Shown here: in pieces, positions 17,993 through 27,401 of the stretch
How positions within the stretch are numbered: the stretch's first letter is position 1
Layout of the letters: each line of letters starts with the position of its first letter
Assembly (NCBI RefSeq): GCF_902168175.1
Contig: NZ_CABHOU010000016.1
Coordinates: 1-64,000, forward strand
Source: an uncultured Chitinophaga sp.
Lineage (GTDB): Bacteria > Bacteroidota > Bacteroidia > Chitinophagales > Chitinophagaceae
Direction of reading: 5' to 3'
DNA length: 64,000 bases
Notes under the pieces: generated by a model
Database searches by the model: none
Told to the model about the DNA's origin: nothing
What the model saw: the letters and a program-made list of their open reading frames with translations, nothing else
Program-made: the position numbers and the translations under genes

Positions 17993-18017
17993 CGGCGGCT
18001 AATCAATTAAGCCGCCG
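17993..18017. repeat. GC-rich 8-bp inverted repeat between two esterase genes
   Basis: CGGCGGCT (17993-18000) and AGCCGCCG (18010-18017) are perfect arms around a 9-nt AT-rich loop. It lies 88 bp after the esterase stop, in the 214-bp gap before the sialate esterase. On the minus strand it is followed by a weak T/A-rich stretch, so it may be a terminator or an mRNA processing/stability hairpin splitting the operon. Confidence 0.45.
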
Positions 18018-18104
18018 TTGTGTCACTCCCTTCAGCGGCCGTAACAACATTCGGCAACGTGCAGTTCTTCTATTGCGACGGTCTATACACCGACATGCTA
18101 CCCC

Positions 18105-18962
18105 CTACTGCTTAATTTCCTCGGCCTTAAACCCTTTACCGCTATTCACCTTCGAAGTAAAATTCTCTATCTCTTTATAATGCGTAAACATGTACCACGA
18201 AATTTCGTGTCCCTTATTAGCAAAGGAATACAACAACGCCGGTTTATCCAGTTCCTTCGCCTTTTCAAATATTGAACCGGCACCAAAAAACATTAGCCAG
18301 CCTGGCGAAAGTGCGTTACAAAAACGGTGAGCCGCTGTACCATAAGGCACCAGCTGGTCGCTCGTACCGTGCAACAGCAGCAATGGTACAAAGTTATCCT
18401 TCCTCACCAGGTTTAAATCTATCAATGCCCCGGCAAACACCATCGCACCCGCAAAACGGAACGTCTTGAAGAAGTCGTAGCGTTTAGTATCTGTTTTCGC
18501 AAATGGGTTAAATACCAGGTGCAGAATGGCTTCTGCGCCCGCACTGCTGCCTGCTATATAAAATTTACGGTTATCAACGCCCAGCTCCACGGCGTGGTCG
18601 TAAATATATTTTGTCGCATCTGCTGCATCTTCTACGGCCAGGCGAATGGCCTTCAGCTTCTCCGGGGTCGGTGTATTACAGCCAAAACCAACACCTTTCA
18701 GGTATAACCTGTACGACATTACAAATACCCTGTAACCACGCGCGGCCATACTATCACCGAACATTTTTTGGTTATCGGGATGCCCGTTTTCAAAAGCCCC
18801 TCCGTGCATAAACAGTACGGTCATGCCGTTTGACTTCCCAGTTGGCGCGTAATGGTCCAGGTATTGAACAGTATCTTTTACGGCATAAGTGAGGTGCTTT
18901 TCCTGGGCCTTTGCAACAAACACCGGTAATAACAGCAGTAGTAAAAACAGTTTCCGCATCAT
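18105..18962 (-). CDS. Secreted alpha/beta-hydrolase esterase
   Basis: The start at 18962 gives 285 residues and a clear signal peptide (MMRKLFLLLL to AKAQ). A longer frame to 19199 would run into the epimerase gene and lacks sense. The fold shows an oxyanion HGGAF motif near residue 53, a GSSAG nucleophile elbow (Ser140), a HGTSDQ segment with the acid, and a late KGHEIS His. This is the carboxylesterase/lipase-type family with an HGG motif. Situated after the 2-epimerase gene, it probably de-esterifies the sugar substrate, for example by removing O-acetyl groups. Confidence 0.82.
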   Translation of the reverse strand: MMRKLFLLLLLLPVFVAKAQEKHLTYAVKDTVQYLDHYAPTGKSNGMTVLFMHGGAFENGHPDNQKMFGDSMAARGYRVFVMSYRLYLKGVGFGCNTPTPEKLKAIRLAVEDAADATKYIYDHAVELGVDNRKFYIAGSSAGAEAILHLVFNPFAKTDTKRYDFFKTFRFAGAMVFAGALIDLNLVRKDNFVPLLLLHGTSDQLVPYGTAAHRFCNALSPGWLMFFGAGSIFEKAKELDKPALLYSFANKGHEISWYMFTHYKEIENFTSKVNSGKGFKAEEIKQ

Positions 18963-19045
18963 CCTTAAATTTATAATAATACCCGGGAAAGTCGAATTCC
19001 CCGGGTTCTCCATTTCTAAAATCAACATTTGTAGAAGAAAAAATA

Positions 19046-20230
19046 TTATAAGGCGGGCAACGCTTCTGGCACTGCTACGGGCTTTTCTAATGTTTTCCAT
19101 ACCTGGAACAACGCCCGTGGCACATGGAAACAACCTTTCCATTTTCCACCTTTCAGCGGCAACAACACTTCGCCCTGGCGGTTCAGGTAACCGAACCACT
19201 CCATGTATTCCGGATCGCGGAAGTGCTTCCAGGTATATTCGTGTACTTTATCGAACCAGGTTTTACAGGCCTCGCTGCCGGTAAGCTGGTAACCTTTGGC
19301 CAGGCAAACCAGGGTTTCCATATGTACCCACCACAGCTTCTGGTCCCACTCAAGCTGCTGCACCGGCTGACCTTTAATATCCATGAAATAAAAGATGCCG
19401 CCGTATTGCTGGTCCCAGCCGTATTCCAGCGTGCGTAACGCAATTTCCACCGCACGCTCTGCCAGTTTCGGATCGTTCAGGCGTACCGAAAGGTCCATAA
19501 TAAACCACATGGCCTCTATTGCGTGCCCGGGGTTTAACAGGCGACCTTCGAAGGTATCGGAGAAGCTGCCGTTCAGCTCAACGTTCTCCAGGATCAACCC
19601 TTCTTCTTTATGATAAAATACATCCATTACCTCTTCAATCACTTCCGGGATAAACTTGTTCACCACTTCGCTTCCCAGGATATGCTCCAGTTCCAGCGAA
19701 AGATTACAAAGGATCATCGGCAGTGCGAAGTTCTTCAGATTACGCGTACCGGGATAGGCCTTGCTGTATTTGCCTTTAGGATTGTTCCTGCGCGCTACTA
19801 TGTTTTCGAAAGTATACTTCGCCAGGTCGTGGTAACGCATATCGGGCATGGCTTTGTACAATGCACCAAAAGCCATGGCAGCAAAACAGTCGGAGAAAAT
19901 ATTGTAAGGCTGTACCAATGGCTCGCCCTGCTGGTTCAGCGAAAAATAGAAGTTCCCGTTTTCATCATGACCGTACTTTTCCAGGAAACGGGCTCCGTGC
20001 AGGGCCATATCCAGCCATTCCGGGCGTTTTTCTACTTCGTTGTAAAGCATGGAGAACATCCATACTTCCCGGCCCTGCAGCCAGATGAATTTATCGGTAT
20101 CAAACACGTTCCCAAAACGGTCGAGGCAGGTAAAAAAACCACCATGGTTTTGGTCCTTGGAATGCTTCAGCCAAAATGGGATCACGTTGTTCAGCAGTTC
20201 CTGTTTATACTGCTCTGCGTATTGTTTCAT
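19046..20230 (-). CDS. N-acylglucosamine 2-epimerase (AGE/RENBP family)
   Basis: A 394-residue cytoplasmic (alpha/alpha)6-barrel protein. NHGGFFTCLDRFG near the N terminus, WLQGREVWMFS, and KLWWVHMETL are characteristic of AGE/renin-binding-protein epimerases rather than cellobiose 2-epimerases. It interconverts N-acetylmannosamine and N-acetylglucosamine, the step after sialic acid lyase. It lies 21 bp after the DUF4434 gene in the amino-sugar operon. No lyase (NanA) or ManNAc kinase is in the window, so the source of ManNAc is open. Confidence 0.88.
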   Translation of the reverse strand: MKQYAEQYKQELLNNVIPFWLKHSKDQNHGGFFTCLDRFGNVFDTDKFIWLQGREVWMFSMLYNEVEKRPEWLDMALHGARFLEKYGHDENGNFYFSLNQQGEPLVQPYNIFSDCFAAMAFGALYKAMPDMRYHDLAKYTFENIVARRNNPKGKYSKAYPGTRNLKNFALPMILCNLSLELEHILGSEVVNKFIPEVIEEVMDVFYHKEEGLILENVELNGSFSDTFEGRLLNPGHAIEAMWFIMDLSVRLNDPKLAERAVEIALRTLEYGWDQQYGGIFYFMDIKGQPVQQLEWDQKLWWVHMETLVCLAKGYQLTGSEACKTWFDKVHEYTWKHFRDPEYMEWFGYLNRQGEVLLPLKGGKWKGCFHVPRALFQVWKTLEKPVAVPEALPAL

Positions 20231-20251
20231 ATTTGTTACGGGTCTGTTAGT

Positions 20252-21193
20252 TTATTGGTTCAATAAAGACTGTGTGTACTCTTTGTAACGGTTGTACAAG
20301 TGTCCCGCCTGCAGGTACGCCGACTGTGGACTCATAAAATGCGAGAACTCGAAGGTGATGGCCTTGTCGTACCCCGCTTTGCGCGCCGCTTCCAGTTTCA
20401 ACCGCAGCTTCTCGAACTTGATGGGCAAAAACTTAATGGGCATATCGCGGTCAAATGACTCGGCATTTGTCCAGCATTGTAACCCGAAACGGTCGGCCAT
20501 ACTTTTATTCACTGCAAAAAATTCTTCCAACTGGTGATAATCAATGTGCCCGTCCTGGAACGCAACGGCATCTACCGCACCGCGCACGCCTTCAAATATT
20601 TCGCTCCACTCCTTTTCATGTTCCTGCACCGATACGGCGTCGGCCTTTGTGAGTTCACCCGATGCTGCCATCACTGCTTTCTTCCCATCTATCCAGGGCG
20701 ATATAAAAGTGGGCAGGCCGCCGCTCACCTGTTTGCATTGTAAGCCCAGGGTGCGGAAAGCATCGGTAGCGCCTTTGGTTCGACGGCTAATTTCCATGCT
20801 CAGGTACCAGCCTTTAAAACTTTTATAATGGCCATATTGCGCCCATACTTCATCAATCACGAAACGGTTCGCATCTATCTCTCCCTGCATATCGCCACTG
20901 TCCCAGTAATGACCGCTGTCATACAGGCCAAAGTAAAAGCTCATGCCATGTTTATCCGCCAGTTCCAGGTACATTTTTACCAGGTCGACCGGTGGTCCGT
21001 AGCAGCCGTACTGCTTTTGCAGGTATGCCGACGGGTAAGTAATGAAACGGCGGTAACCGCTGCGGATCATGATCACTGTATCTATACCCACTGCTTTCAT
21101 ATATCCGAAATCGCGGTCCCATTCTTCGCGTCCCCAGTTCTGGTGCGGAATATCGTGGCTTATCTCATCCAGGAAAGTGCCTGTTATTTTCAT
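20252..21193 (-). CDS. DUF4434 domain protein, glycoside-hydrolase-like barrel
   Basis: A 313-residue protein with no signal peptide; it begins directly with a TIM-barrel-like strand (KITGTFLDEI). The IDTVIMIRSGY, YFGLYDSG and FKGWYLSMEIS blocks match DUF4434, a family related in fold to glycoside hydrolases but without an assigned activity. Acidic residues at barrel strand ends (for example the Glu of YLSMEIS) could be catalytic. It lies between the SGNH esterase and the epimerase in the same operon, so it probably acts on the imported amino sugar or its glycoside in the cytoplasm. Confidence 0.75.
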   Translation of the reverse strand: MKITGTFLDEISHDIPHQNWGREEWDRDFGYMKAVGIDTVIMIRSGYRRFITYPSAYLQKQYGCYGPPVDLVKMYLELADKHGMSFYFGLYDSGHYWDSGDMQGEIDANRFVIDEVWAQYGHYKSFKGWYLSMEISRRTKGATDAFRTLGLQCKQVSGGLPTFISPWIDGKKAVMAASGELTKADAVSVQEHEKEWSEIFEGVRGAVDAVAFQDGHIDYHQLEEFFAVNKSMADRFGLQCWTNAESFDRDMPIKFLPIKFEKLRLKLEAARKAGYDKAITFEFSHFMSPQSAYLQAGHLYNRYKEYTQSLLNQ

Positions 21194-21230
21194 ATCGATG
21201 TATGCTTGATTGATGAAAATTCTTGTATCA

Positions 21231-21899
21231 TCACAAATACCTTTTTTGCTTCAGATAGTTTACCCATTTGATGTAGGCGGCGGCTTGCAGATGTAACCCA
21301 TCCGTAGTCAGCTCTTTTACCAGGTGTCCATCGGGCCCTGCAAATACTTCGTGCAGGTTTACATAATACACAGCGTACCTAGTAGCAAGTGCTTTTATCA
21401 GCCCATTCAGTTCGTTTATCTTCTCATTTCCCACCTCCTTATAAATCGCCTGCAGCATACTTTCATTTACCGGCAAAACGCTTTGCAGGTAAAGTTTGGT
21501 TTTAGGAGATGCGGTAACGATGTGCTTCACGATGTCCTCATAACTTTCCGCGATCACGGCTGGTGAATGCCCACGTTTCATCTCATTTACACCAATCAGC
21601 AAAAATATTTTCGCTGGTTTGGATGACAGTACTTCGTCCAGCCGCGCCTTTATGCCAAATGTTACGTCGCCGCTGATGCCGCGGTTAACAACATGTTTAC
21701 CTGGCACCAACTCCTGCCACTCTCCCGCTTCTGTAATACTATTGCCCAGGAAAACGATTTCCTTCTTTTGATCGGGCATTTGCCGGAAGTAGTTGAGCCG
21801 CTGGCGGTAGTGACTGTTATTATAACTCGTATCTATCTGCTGCGCCTGCACTACCAGCGGCAACAAGCCCAAAACCATTATGTAGCTCCACTTTATCAT
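21231..21899 (-). CDS. Secreted SGNH/GDSL-family esterase
   Basis: A 222-residue protein with a signal peptide (cleavage near VQAQ). All four SGNH blocks are visible: nucleophile Ser54 in FLGNSITE, the Gly in RGISGD, Asn105 in IGVNEM, and the Asp200/His203 pair in DGLHL. It is likely a carbohydrate acetylesterase. Its ATG overlaps the symporter stop by 4 bp (ATGA), indicating translational coupling to the transporter. Confidence 0.88.
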   Translation of the reverse strand: MIKWSYIMVLGLLPLVVQAQQIDTSYNNSHYRQRLNYFRQMPDQKKEIVFLGNSITEAGEWQELVPGKHVVNRGISGDVTFGIKARLDEVLSSKPAKIFLLIGVNEMKRGHSPAVIAESYEDIVKHIVTASPKTKLYLQSVLPVNESMLQAIYKEVGNEKINELNGLIKALATRYAVYYVNLHEVFAGPDGHLVKELTTDGLHLQAAAYIKWVNYLKQKRYL

Positions 21900-23767
21900 G
21901 CCCTGTCTGATATAACTGATGGCTGCACTGCTTTTGCCGGCACCGTTTCATCCGCTTCGCTCAGTTTGTCCCACCAGAATTTTTTCAGCAGGTAAGTGGT
22001 AAGCAGAAATATTGCGCTCCAGGCCAGCATTTTGTAGTTCTCGCGGATCATGAAATAGATGGGTATTACTACCTGCGCCATTTGCCATACAATACCGGTA
22101 ACGATGTTAAACACGTCGCGTTTAAAGTCTCTGTTTGGTTTAAAATCAGGGTTCTCCGCCATCACTTCTCTCTTAATCGGCCCCCAGAAACCCCATGGGC
22201 GTGTTTGACGATAAAACTCCTTCACCGTTTCCCTGTTTTCCAATGGGTTCATAAATGTTCCGATAATGCAACCAATGAACGACATCAGCAGGATAATCGG
22301 GAATACGTAGATATCTACTATTTCAGGGAAATAGAACAGCTTAACAGATGACCCCAGCAGGCCGAACAGCATACCGTAAAAGTAACCCATGCCGGTAAAA
22401 CGCCACCAGATCCATTTCAGCACGTTAGAGGCAGCGTAACCGCCATACAATGCAGAGGTGATCCACAGGGTGAGTTTGGTAAGCGACGAGGCATTAAACC
22501 CGAATACAATACCCACCATTACCAGGCATAAAGAAGAAATGATGCTCAGGCGGATGTACTTTTTATTGGAAGCGTTAGGGTTTACGTATTTCTTGTAAAT
22601 ATCGTTTACAATGTAGGCCGGCGCCGCATTTACGAAGGCTGAGAAGGTGCCCATAAAGGAGGCCAGCAACCCGGCCAGTAACAATCCTTTCAATCCTGCG
22701 GGTACGAACTGCGAGATGGCCATCGGCAACACTTTCTCAAAATCTATATCACCACCCAACTGCGGACCGATGTACACCAGTGCCAGTACAGCGAACGAAG
22801 CTACCATCAGGTAACGCGGCATGTACATCACCAATATGGTGCTGGCACTCATTTTGGCAGCATCGCTGGGTTTGCGGGTAGACAATACACGCTGCATATC
22901 GTAGCTCGGAACCGGTCCGGCCAGCGAAGCGAAAATGCCTTTAAACAACATCATCATAAACAATAAGCCAAACAGCCCGAAACCATCCGATTCAATTTTC
23001 TTATTTACACTGGGTATTACGGTTGTACTCCAATCAAGGTCCAGCTTCCAGCCGAAAAATAATTCGCTCCAGCCTTTAGGTACTACTGCATGTATCTGTT
23101 CGGCAGTAACCGCGTTGTACGCCACATAACCAATTACAAAAGCACAAATCGTCATAATGAAGAACTGCAGTACTTCCGTGGCTACCACGCTGTACATACC
23201 TCCTTTCATGGTGTAAAGCGTAGTAAGTATACAAAGAATAAGTGCGTAAGATCTTTCAGACGAAAGGTGCATGGTACCGAGGTTAGCGGACAAGTCCCAG
23301 GGTAATATGGAAGTACTGAACTTGCCGATACCTTCGAAGAAATAGGCGATAAAACCGATTACACTTACTACCGCAAATGCTACGATAATGATATGCGACA
23401 GCCTGGCCCCTTTTCCATCGCCGAAGCGGAAGGTAATCCACTGCGCGCCCGTCATGGTATTCGATCGCCGCATCCAAACCGCCAGGTACACAAATACGAA
23501 CACCTGGTTCCAAACGGGCCACAGCCAGGGTATCCAGGCACTTTTCAGGCCGTAAATAAACAGGATGCTCACCGTCCACATGGTGCCCGAAATATCGAAC
23601 ATACCCGAAGCATTACTCAGCCCGAGGTAGTACCACTTCATGCTGTTACCGCCCAAAAAATACGACTGCAGATCTTTATTGGCCTTCTTGGAAATGTAAA
23701 ATCCCAGGAAGATCATGCCTGCGATGTAGGCGATAATAATGCTGATATCTAATAAACTTAACGACAT
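21896..23767 (-). CDS. Sodium:solute symporter (SSS family)
   Basis: A 623-residue inner-membrane protein with about 13-14 helices. The N terminus (LLDISIIIAYIAGMIFLGFYISKK) and SYFLGGNSMKWYYLGLSNASG match SSS transporters of the sugar/sialic acid branch. It takes up a solute with Na+. Placed between the NagX-like gene and the SGNH esterase, its likely cargo is an N-acetyl amino sugar or sialic acid; substrate is inferred only. Confidence 0.9.
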   Translation of the reverse strand: MSLSLLDISIIIAYIAGMIFLGFYISKKANKDLQSYFLGGNSMKWYYLGLSNASGMFDISGTMWTVSILFIYGLKSAWIPWLWPVWNQVFVFVYLAVWMRRSNTMTGAQWITFRFGDGKGARLSHIIIVAFAVVSVIGFIAYFFEGIGKFSTSILPWDLSANLGTMHLSSERSYALILCILTTLYTMKGGMYSVVATEVLQFFIMTICAFVIGYVAYNAVTAEQIHAVVPKGWSELFFGWKLDLDWSTTVIPSVNKKIESDGFGLFGLLFMMMLFKGIFASLAGPVPSYDMQRVLSTRKPSDAAKMSASTILVMYMPRYLMVASFAVLALVYIGPQLGGDIDFEKVLPMAISQFVPAGLKGLLLAGLLASFMGTFSAFVNAAPAYIVNDIYKKYVNPNASNKKYIRLSIISSLCLVMVGIVFGFNASSLTKLTLWITSALYGGYAASNVLKWIWWRFTGMGYFYGMLFGLLGSSVKLFYFPEIVDIYVFPIILLMSFIGCIIGTFMNPLENRETVKEFYRQTRPWGFWGPIKREVMAENPDFKPNRDFKRDVFNIVTGIVWQMAQVVIPIYFMIRENYKMLAWSAIFLLTTYLLKKFWWDKLSEADETVPAKAVQPSVISDRA

Positions 23768-23804
23768 TGATGAAAATAAAATGGTTGATAAAATGTGTTG
23801 ACAA

Positions 23805-25163
23805 TTATGTTTTCCAATACCATTTCCGCTTTACACAAAAAATGGTGATCAGTGATACGATGCCTGTGAACAACACGCCACGCAATACACCCTCAAAGGC
23901 GTTATGTTGCAAACTGTCGAACAGGGGCATGATACCTGTGATGTGTAATATTGGTATAAGGACGAGGTTGCCCGCCGTATAAGCCACCATCGGGTTCCTG
24001 CCATTAAGGGCAAAAAAATAGATGATCTTACCGAGGTAACCGAAATATTCGGATATGCTGAAAGCCAGTAGCGTAAGAAAGGCCAGCCCTGCTGTCACAA
24101 AATAATAGCTGTACGTGGAAGGGTCTTTTTTGATACCAGCTTCATAACCTTCAAACGCAAGGCCAAGCAGCAGAAGATATACGCCGGCCTGTAAATACTT
24201 TTTAAAGCAACTGTTCTCCGTTCTCATCCTCCCCATCAACCCTAATAAAATTGTACATAACAACAGGGTAATAAACAGGTTGATGAGCAGCAGGCGGCTG
24301 AACAGGCCTGCCAGGTTCACCAGCACTAGCAGCAGGGAAATACAGGCAACCGTCATCCATGCTGTTTTATCATCCTTTACCTGCTCCCTTGGCCTTTGCA
24401 TGAGCCACTCGCCTGCAAAAGTGCCCGGTATAATAATGAACAGGTACTTTAGGTAATAGAAGGTGTACATCCAGGGCAGCGGCGACCAGGTGAACAGTTC
24501 GTGGTTCCAGGTACCTTCGGTTTTACCGGCCAGGAAAACAGCCATGATAAAAGGAAGTATGCCAATACGCAACCACGGATTATTTCGGGTCCCCCACCAT
24601 ATCAGCGATCCGAAGAAAGCCATATTGGCAAGTACGATGATGATGATATCGCTTTTGTTGATGTCAAAACCTTTGGGTGTAAGCGCCAGGAACAGTACCG
24701 CCAGTGCATAAGCCAACAGTTTTATGATCAGTCCCCACCTGCCTTCCCACTTCACGTACATAAAGAACAGCAGTACGAAACAACCTATCGACAACAAATA
24801 GGTAGCTACGCCCGGATCAGCATTAATATTTTTCGCCCTTGCATGCACTGTGAACAGTGCGAAGAACACTAACAAAAGGTAACGCTGCAGTATGTAACCA
24901 AACGTTTTATAAAATGGCCCCTGCGCTACCCTCTTGTGCAAAGCCAATGGCAACGCGGCCCCCATCGAAAACAGGAAGAAGGGAAATACGAGATCGACCC
25001 AGGTAATACCTGGCAACTCCGGGTTAAACGCATGGTACGGCGGCGGCACCTGCGCATGGAACATCCAGGCGGGCAGCGCGTTGCCGAAAGCAATGCTGCC
25101 CGAAAGCACCATCGCCAATATGGCAATACCTCTTAATGCATCTAAACTGTTGCTGCGTTCCAT
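23805..25163 (-). CDS. NagX-like / heparan-alpha-glucosaminide N-acetyltransferase-type membrane protein (DUF5009)
   Basis: A 452-residue protein with about 11-12 membrane helices. The start SLDALRGIAIL and the WVDLVFPFFLFSMGAALPLAL block define the DUF5009/COG4299 family, which includes lysosomal HGSNAT and bacterial NagX, the latter found in N-acetylglucosamine catabolic operons. It may move or acetylate amino sugars across the inner membrane. The gene is 4 bp after the FAD oxidoreductase and 37 bp before the symporter. A second paralogue lies at 30617-31774. Confidence 0.85.
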   Translation of the reverse strand: MERSNSLDALRGIAILAMVLSGSIAFGNALPAWMFHAQVPPPYHAFNPELPGITWVDLVFPFFLFSMGAALPLALHKRVAQGPFYKTFGYILQRYLLLVFFALFTVHARAKNINADPGVATYLLSIGCFVLLFFMYVKWEGRWGLIIKLLAYALAVLFLALTPKGFDINKSDIIIIVLANMAFFGSLIWWGTRNNPWLRIGILPFIMAVFLAGKTEGTWNHELFTWSPLPWMYTFYYLKYLFIIIPGTFAGEWLMQRPREQVKDDKTAWMTVACISLLLVLVNLAGLFSRLLLINLFITLLLCTILLGLMGRMRTENSCFKKYLQAGVYLLLLGLAFEGYEAGIKKDPSTYSYYFVTAGLAFLTLLAFSISEYFGYLGKIIYFFALNGRNPMVAYTAGNLVLIPILHITGIMPLFDSLQHNAFEGVLRGVLFTGIVSLITIFCVKRKWYWKT

Positions 25164-25167
25164 GATA

Positions 25168-27006
25168 TTATTTTATCCAACGGCCGGTAAAGGACACTTT
25201 TTTACTGTTAAAAGGATTGATCTTGTTATCGATCAGCACCGCCAGTTCGCGGCGGCTGATCAGGCGATGACCATCGGCAGTTGCTGCCGGCGTTTGGTTA
25301 TTATAAGCAGCCACTATTTTATTGGCATCGTTCACGGTGAGTGGCTGATGGCTGGCAAAACGAGCCAGATCTATCGTACTGTTAAAGTCCTTAAACCCTT
25401 CTACGAGTGTGGCTGCAGTGATCGCGCTGTCCGGGTAAAACCAGGTTTGGTTTGCCCATTTATACGGAACGCCTTTTCCTTTAAGTATACCGGTAACGCC
25501 TATTCGCTGAATGGCAGCAAACGCCGTATCGGTTGGATTTACATCTATATAAGGAAGTAAATATGCTTTTGCTTTTAACAACTCCGCCTGTACCTGGCGT
25601 ACATCAATTTTAGCGGGTGTTGTTTTTTGTTGCACTGTAAGCGCGGCCAGTACACCGGCGGCCTGTCCGGTAAGCAGCACGCATGGCTGCAAACGCGTTG
25701 TACCATTCACCACGTTACTAACTGAAATGCCTTTCTCCGCTACAATCAGACCTTCTGTTTTTTCCGGTATCATTACGCCCAAAGGCACACCAAATGACGG
25801 TATCGGATAAAACTCCAGGTGCTGCGGGGCTTCCTTTCTATTTTTCTTATGATGATGATCAATGGGATAATCGCCTACACTGATCGCAGTGCGGTACAGC
25901 GGATCGCCATAATGATAAGGATCGTCGATGTGGCGCATGGTGAAACGTACCAGCCCTTTTACACGACGGCCTTCGCGGTGATAGGGAATAAGCGGCAGCA
26001 AATCTTTGGTCGGATATTCATCATCGGCCAGCCCCAGGTGTTTGAAGCCCAGTTCCTGCTGTACGAAATAGATGAAACGTAACGTGGTTTCTTTCGCTTT
26101 TACCAGTTCTTTTTCGCGCTGCGCATCGCTCATCTCCACGATGTTCAGATAAGTATCGTTGCCGTACTTCGGCCAGTTGATCAGGTATTTATGATGCGGC
26201 AACTGCGCATACTCCAGCATCTTCGCCGCATCCACACTCGGTTTTTCCCGGGTGGTATCGTGGCAGTAAGATGTATTGGAACAGTCGAACTCCATCGGGT
26301 CATAGTTCGCCGGACGGGCAATCGTTTTATCTGCACCAGCGCCATAGTCTTTCAGGATGGCTGCGTAAGTAAGGTCCTGCACAATGCGATTGGTTTGGGT
26401 AATGCCTACCGTTTCACCCGTAATGCTGCCTGCTTCCATCCCCAGGTCGTAAGCTGCGCCGGCCTTTGCCAGCACATCACCCAACTCTGTACCGTCGACC
26501 ACTACCGTGGCGCTTATCCGCAGCTCTTTGCCGGTACTGTCTTTAAATACAGCGCCCGTTACCTTTTTGCCGGTTTTAAGGACCGATACGAAACGGCATT
26601 TATATAACACCTGCAGGTTCTTTTCCGCAGCGGCCATTCTTTTCAGGATGCTATCAGCTACATGCGGTTCGAACTGCGTATGGCTCACCCAGCCGGTGGC
26701 TACCTTTTCGGGCCCACCATACACATTATATATCTTTTCCCGGAACTCGTTCCATAAGCCAGAAGGCAGGTTGTGGTTACCATCAATGGCCGATACGCCT
26801 GCCGAAGATAACATACCACCCAGCCAGGGCGTAGCCTCGGCTATAATCGTGGCCGCACCCGAGCGCGCCGATTGGATACCTGCTGCCGTACCGCCGGTAC
26901 CACCGCCAATCACCAGCACCTGGGTAGTCACCTTTCGTTGTGCCACTGCTGTTATACATGCGCAGCAGCTCAACATCAACAATACTATATGCTTACTGTT
27001 TATCAT
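25168..27006 (-). CDS. Secreted FAD-dependent oxidoreductase (FAD_oxidored family)
   Basis: The start at ATG 27006 gives 612 residues with a signal peptide (MINSKHIVLLML to AVAQ); a longer frame to 27099 adds a basic leader in the promoter region. A Rossmann FAD motif VLVIGGGTGGTAAG follows directly, with a later VVVDGTELGD block, typical of PF12831 proteins. These are often found in polysaccharide or amino-sugar clusters; no precise reaction is known. A C-terminal region (about 490-600) looks like an added helical domain. First gene of the long amino-sugar operon, divergent from the ROK regulator. Confidence 0.82.
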   Translation of the reverse strand: MINSKHIVLLMLSCCACITAVAQRKVTTQVLVIGGGTGGTAAGIQSARSGAATIIAEATPWLGGMLSSAGVSAIDGNHNLPSGLWNEFREKIYNVYGGPEKVATGWVSHTQFEPHVADSILKRMAAAEKNLQVLYKCRFVSVLKTGKKVTGAVFKDSTGKELRISATVVVDGTELGDVLAKAGAAYDLGMEAGSITGETVGITQTNRIVQDLTYAAILKDYGAGADKTIARPANYDPMEFDCSNTSYCHDTTREKPSVDAAKMLEYAQLPHHKYLINWPKYGNDTYLNIVEMSDAQREKELVKAKETTLRFIYFVQQELGFKHLGLADDEYPTKDLLPLIPYHREGRRVKGLVRFTMRHIDDPYHYGDPLYRTAISVGDYPIDHHHKKNRKEAPQHLEFYPIPSFGVPLGVMIPEKTEGLIVAEKGISVSNVVNGTTRLQPCVLLTGQAAGVLAALTVQQKTTPAKIDVRQVQAELLKAKAYLLPYIDVNPTDTAFAAIQRIGVTGILKGKGVPYKWANQTWFYPDSAITAATLVEGFKDFNSTIDLARFASHQPLTVNDANKIVAAYNNQTPAATADGHRLISRRELAVLIDNKINPFNSKKVSFTGRWIK

Positions 27007-27401
27007 TCTGGTTGCCTCTGCGGTACCCTCGTACCGTATTTTAATTATTAGATGGAGAACACGACGCGGTTCCTTATCTTTAAAACCAATAGCCCTCATT
27101 ACAGCCTCACCTGGTTGTAACGCAGTTATTAACGATTTAGATCAAGTTGAAGGCTAAATAAGAATATTTTTTACTAAACTCAAAGTACTTTTTTAATTTT
27201 TTTTAAAACTATAGGTAAATTAACCGTTTTCTAAAAGAAGATCAGTGTGCCGGTTTAAGTAAAGATAGCCAGTGAAATTGACCACCAATAAGTATTACAA
27301 CCTCATAACTAACTGATAATCTGACACATAAGTATCTGTTCGTGATTTGTTTCTAATATTTTTTAAAAAGGGCGCATATTTGCCTAATATTTTCAAATTG
27401 T
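27007..27401. promoter_or_regulatory. Divergent promoter region between amino-sugar operon and ROK regulator
   Basis: 395 bp without a gene. An 11-mer AATATTTTTTA occurs at 27163-27173 and again at 27355-27365. CTAATATTTT is repeated at 27353-27362 and 27384-27393, exactly 31 bp apart (about three helical turns). AAAGTACTTT (27182-27191) is a 10-bp palindrome. These are candidate operators for the ROK protein, which would repress both directions. The region is AT-rich, so chance matches are possible. Confidence 0.45.

Noticed and set aside
18963-19199. N-terminal extension of the esterase gene
   Set aside because: It would overlap the epimerase gene and place 79 residues before a perfect signal peptide; start moved to 18962.
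19046-20230. Cellobiose 2-epimerase as identity of the epimerase
   Set aside because: The FFTCLDR, WLQGREVWM and LWWVHMETL motifs fit the N-acylglucosamine 2-epimerase branch better.
19610-20266. 218-codon plus-strand ORF
   Set aside because: Lies fully opposite the AGE epimerase gene, whose motifs are intact.
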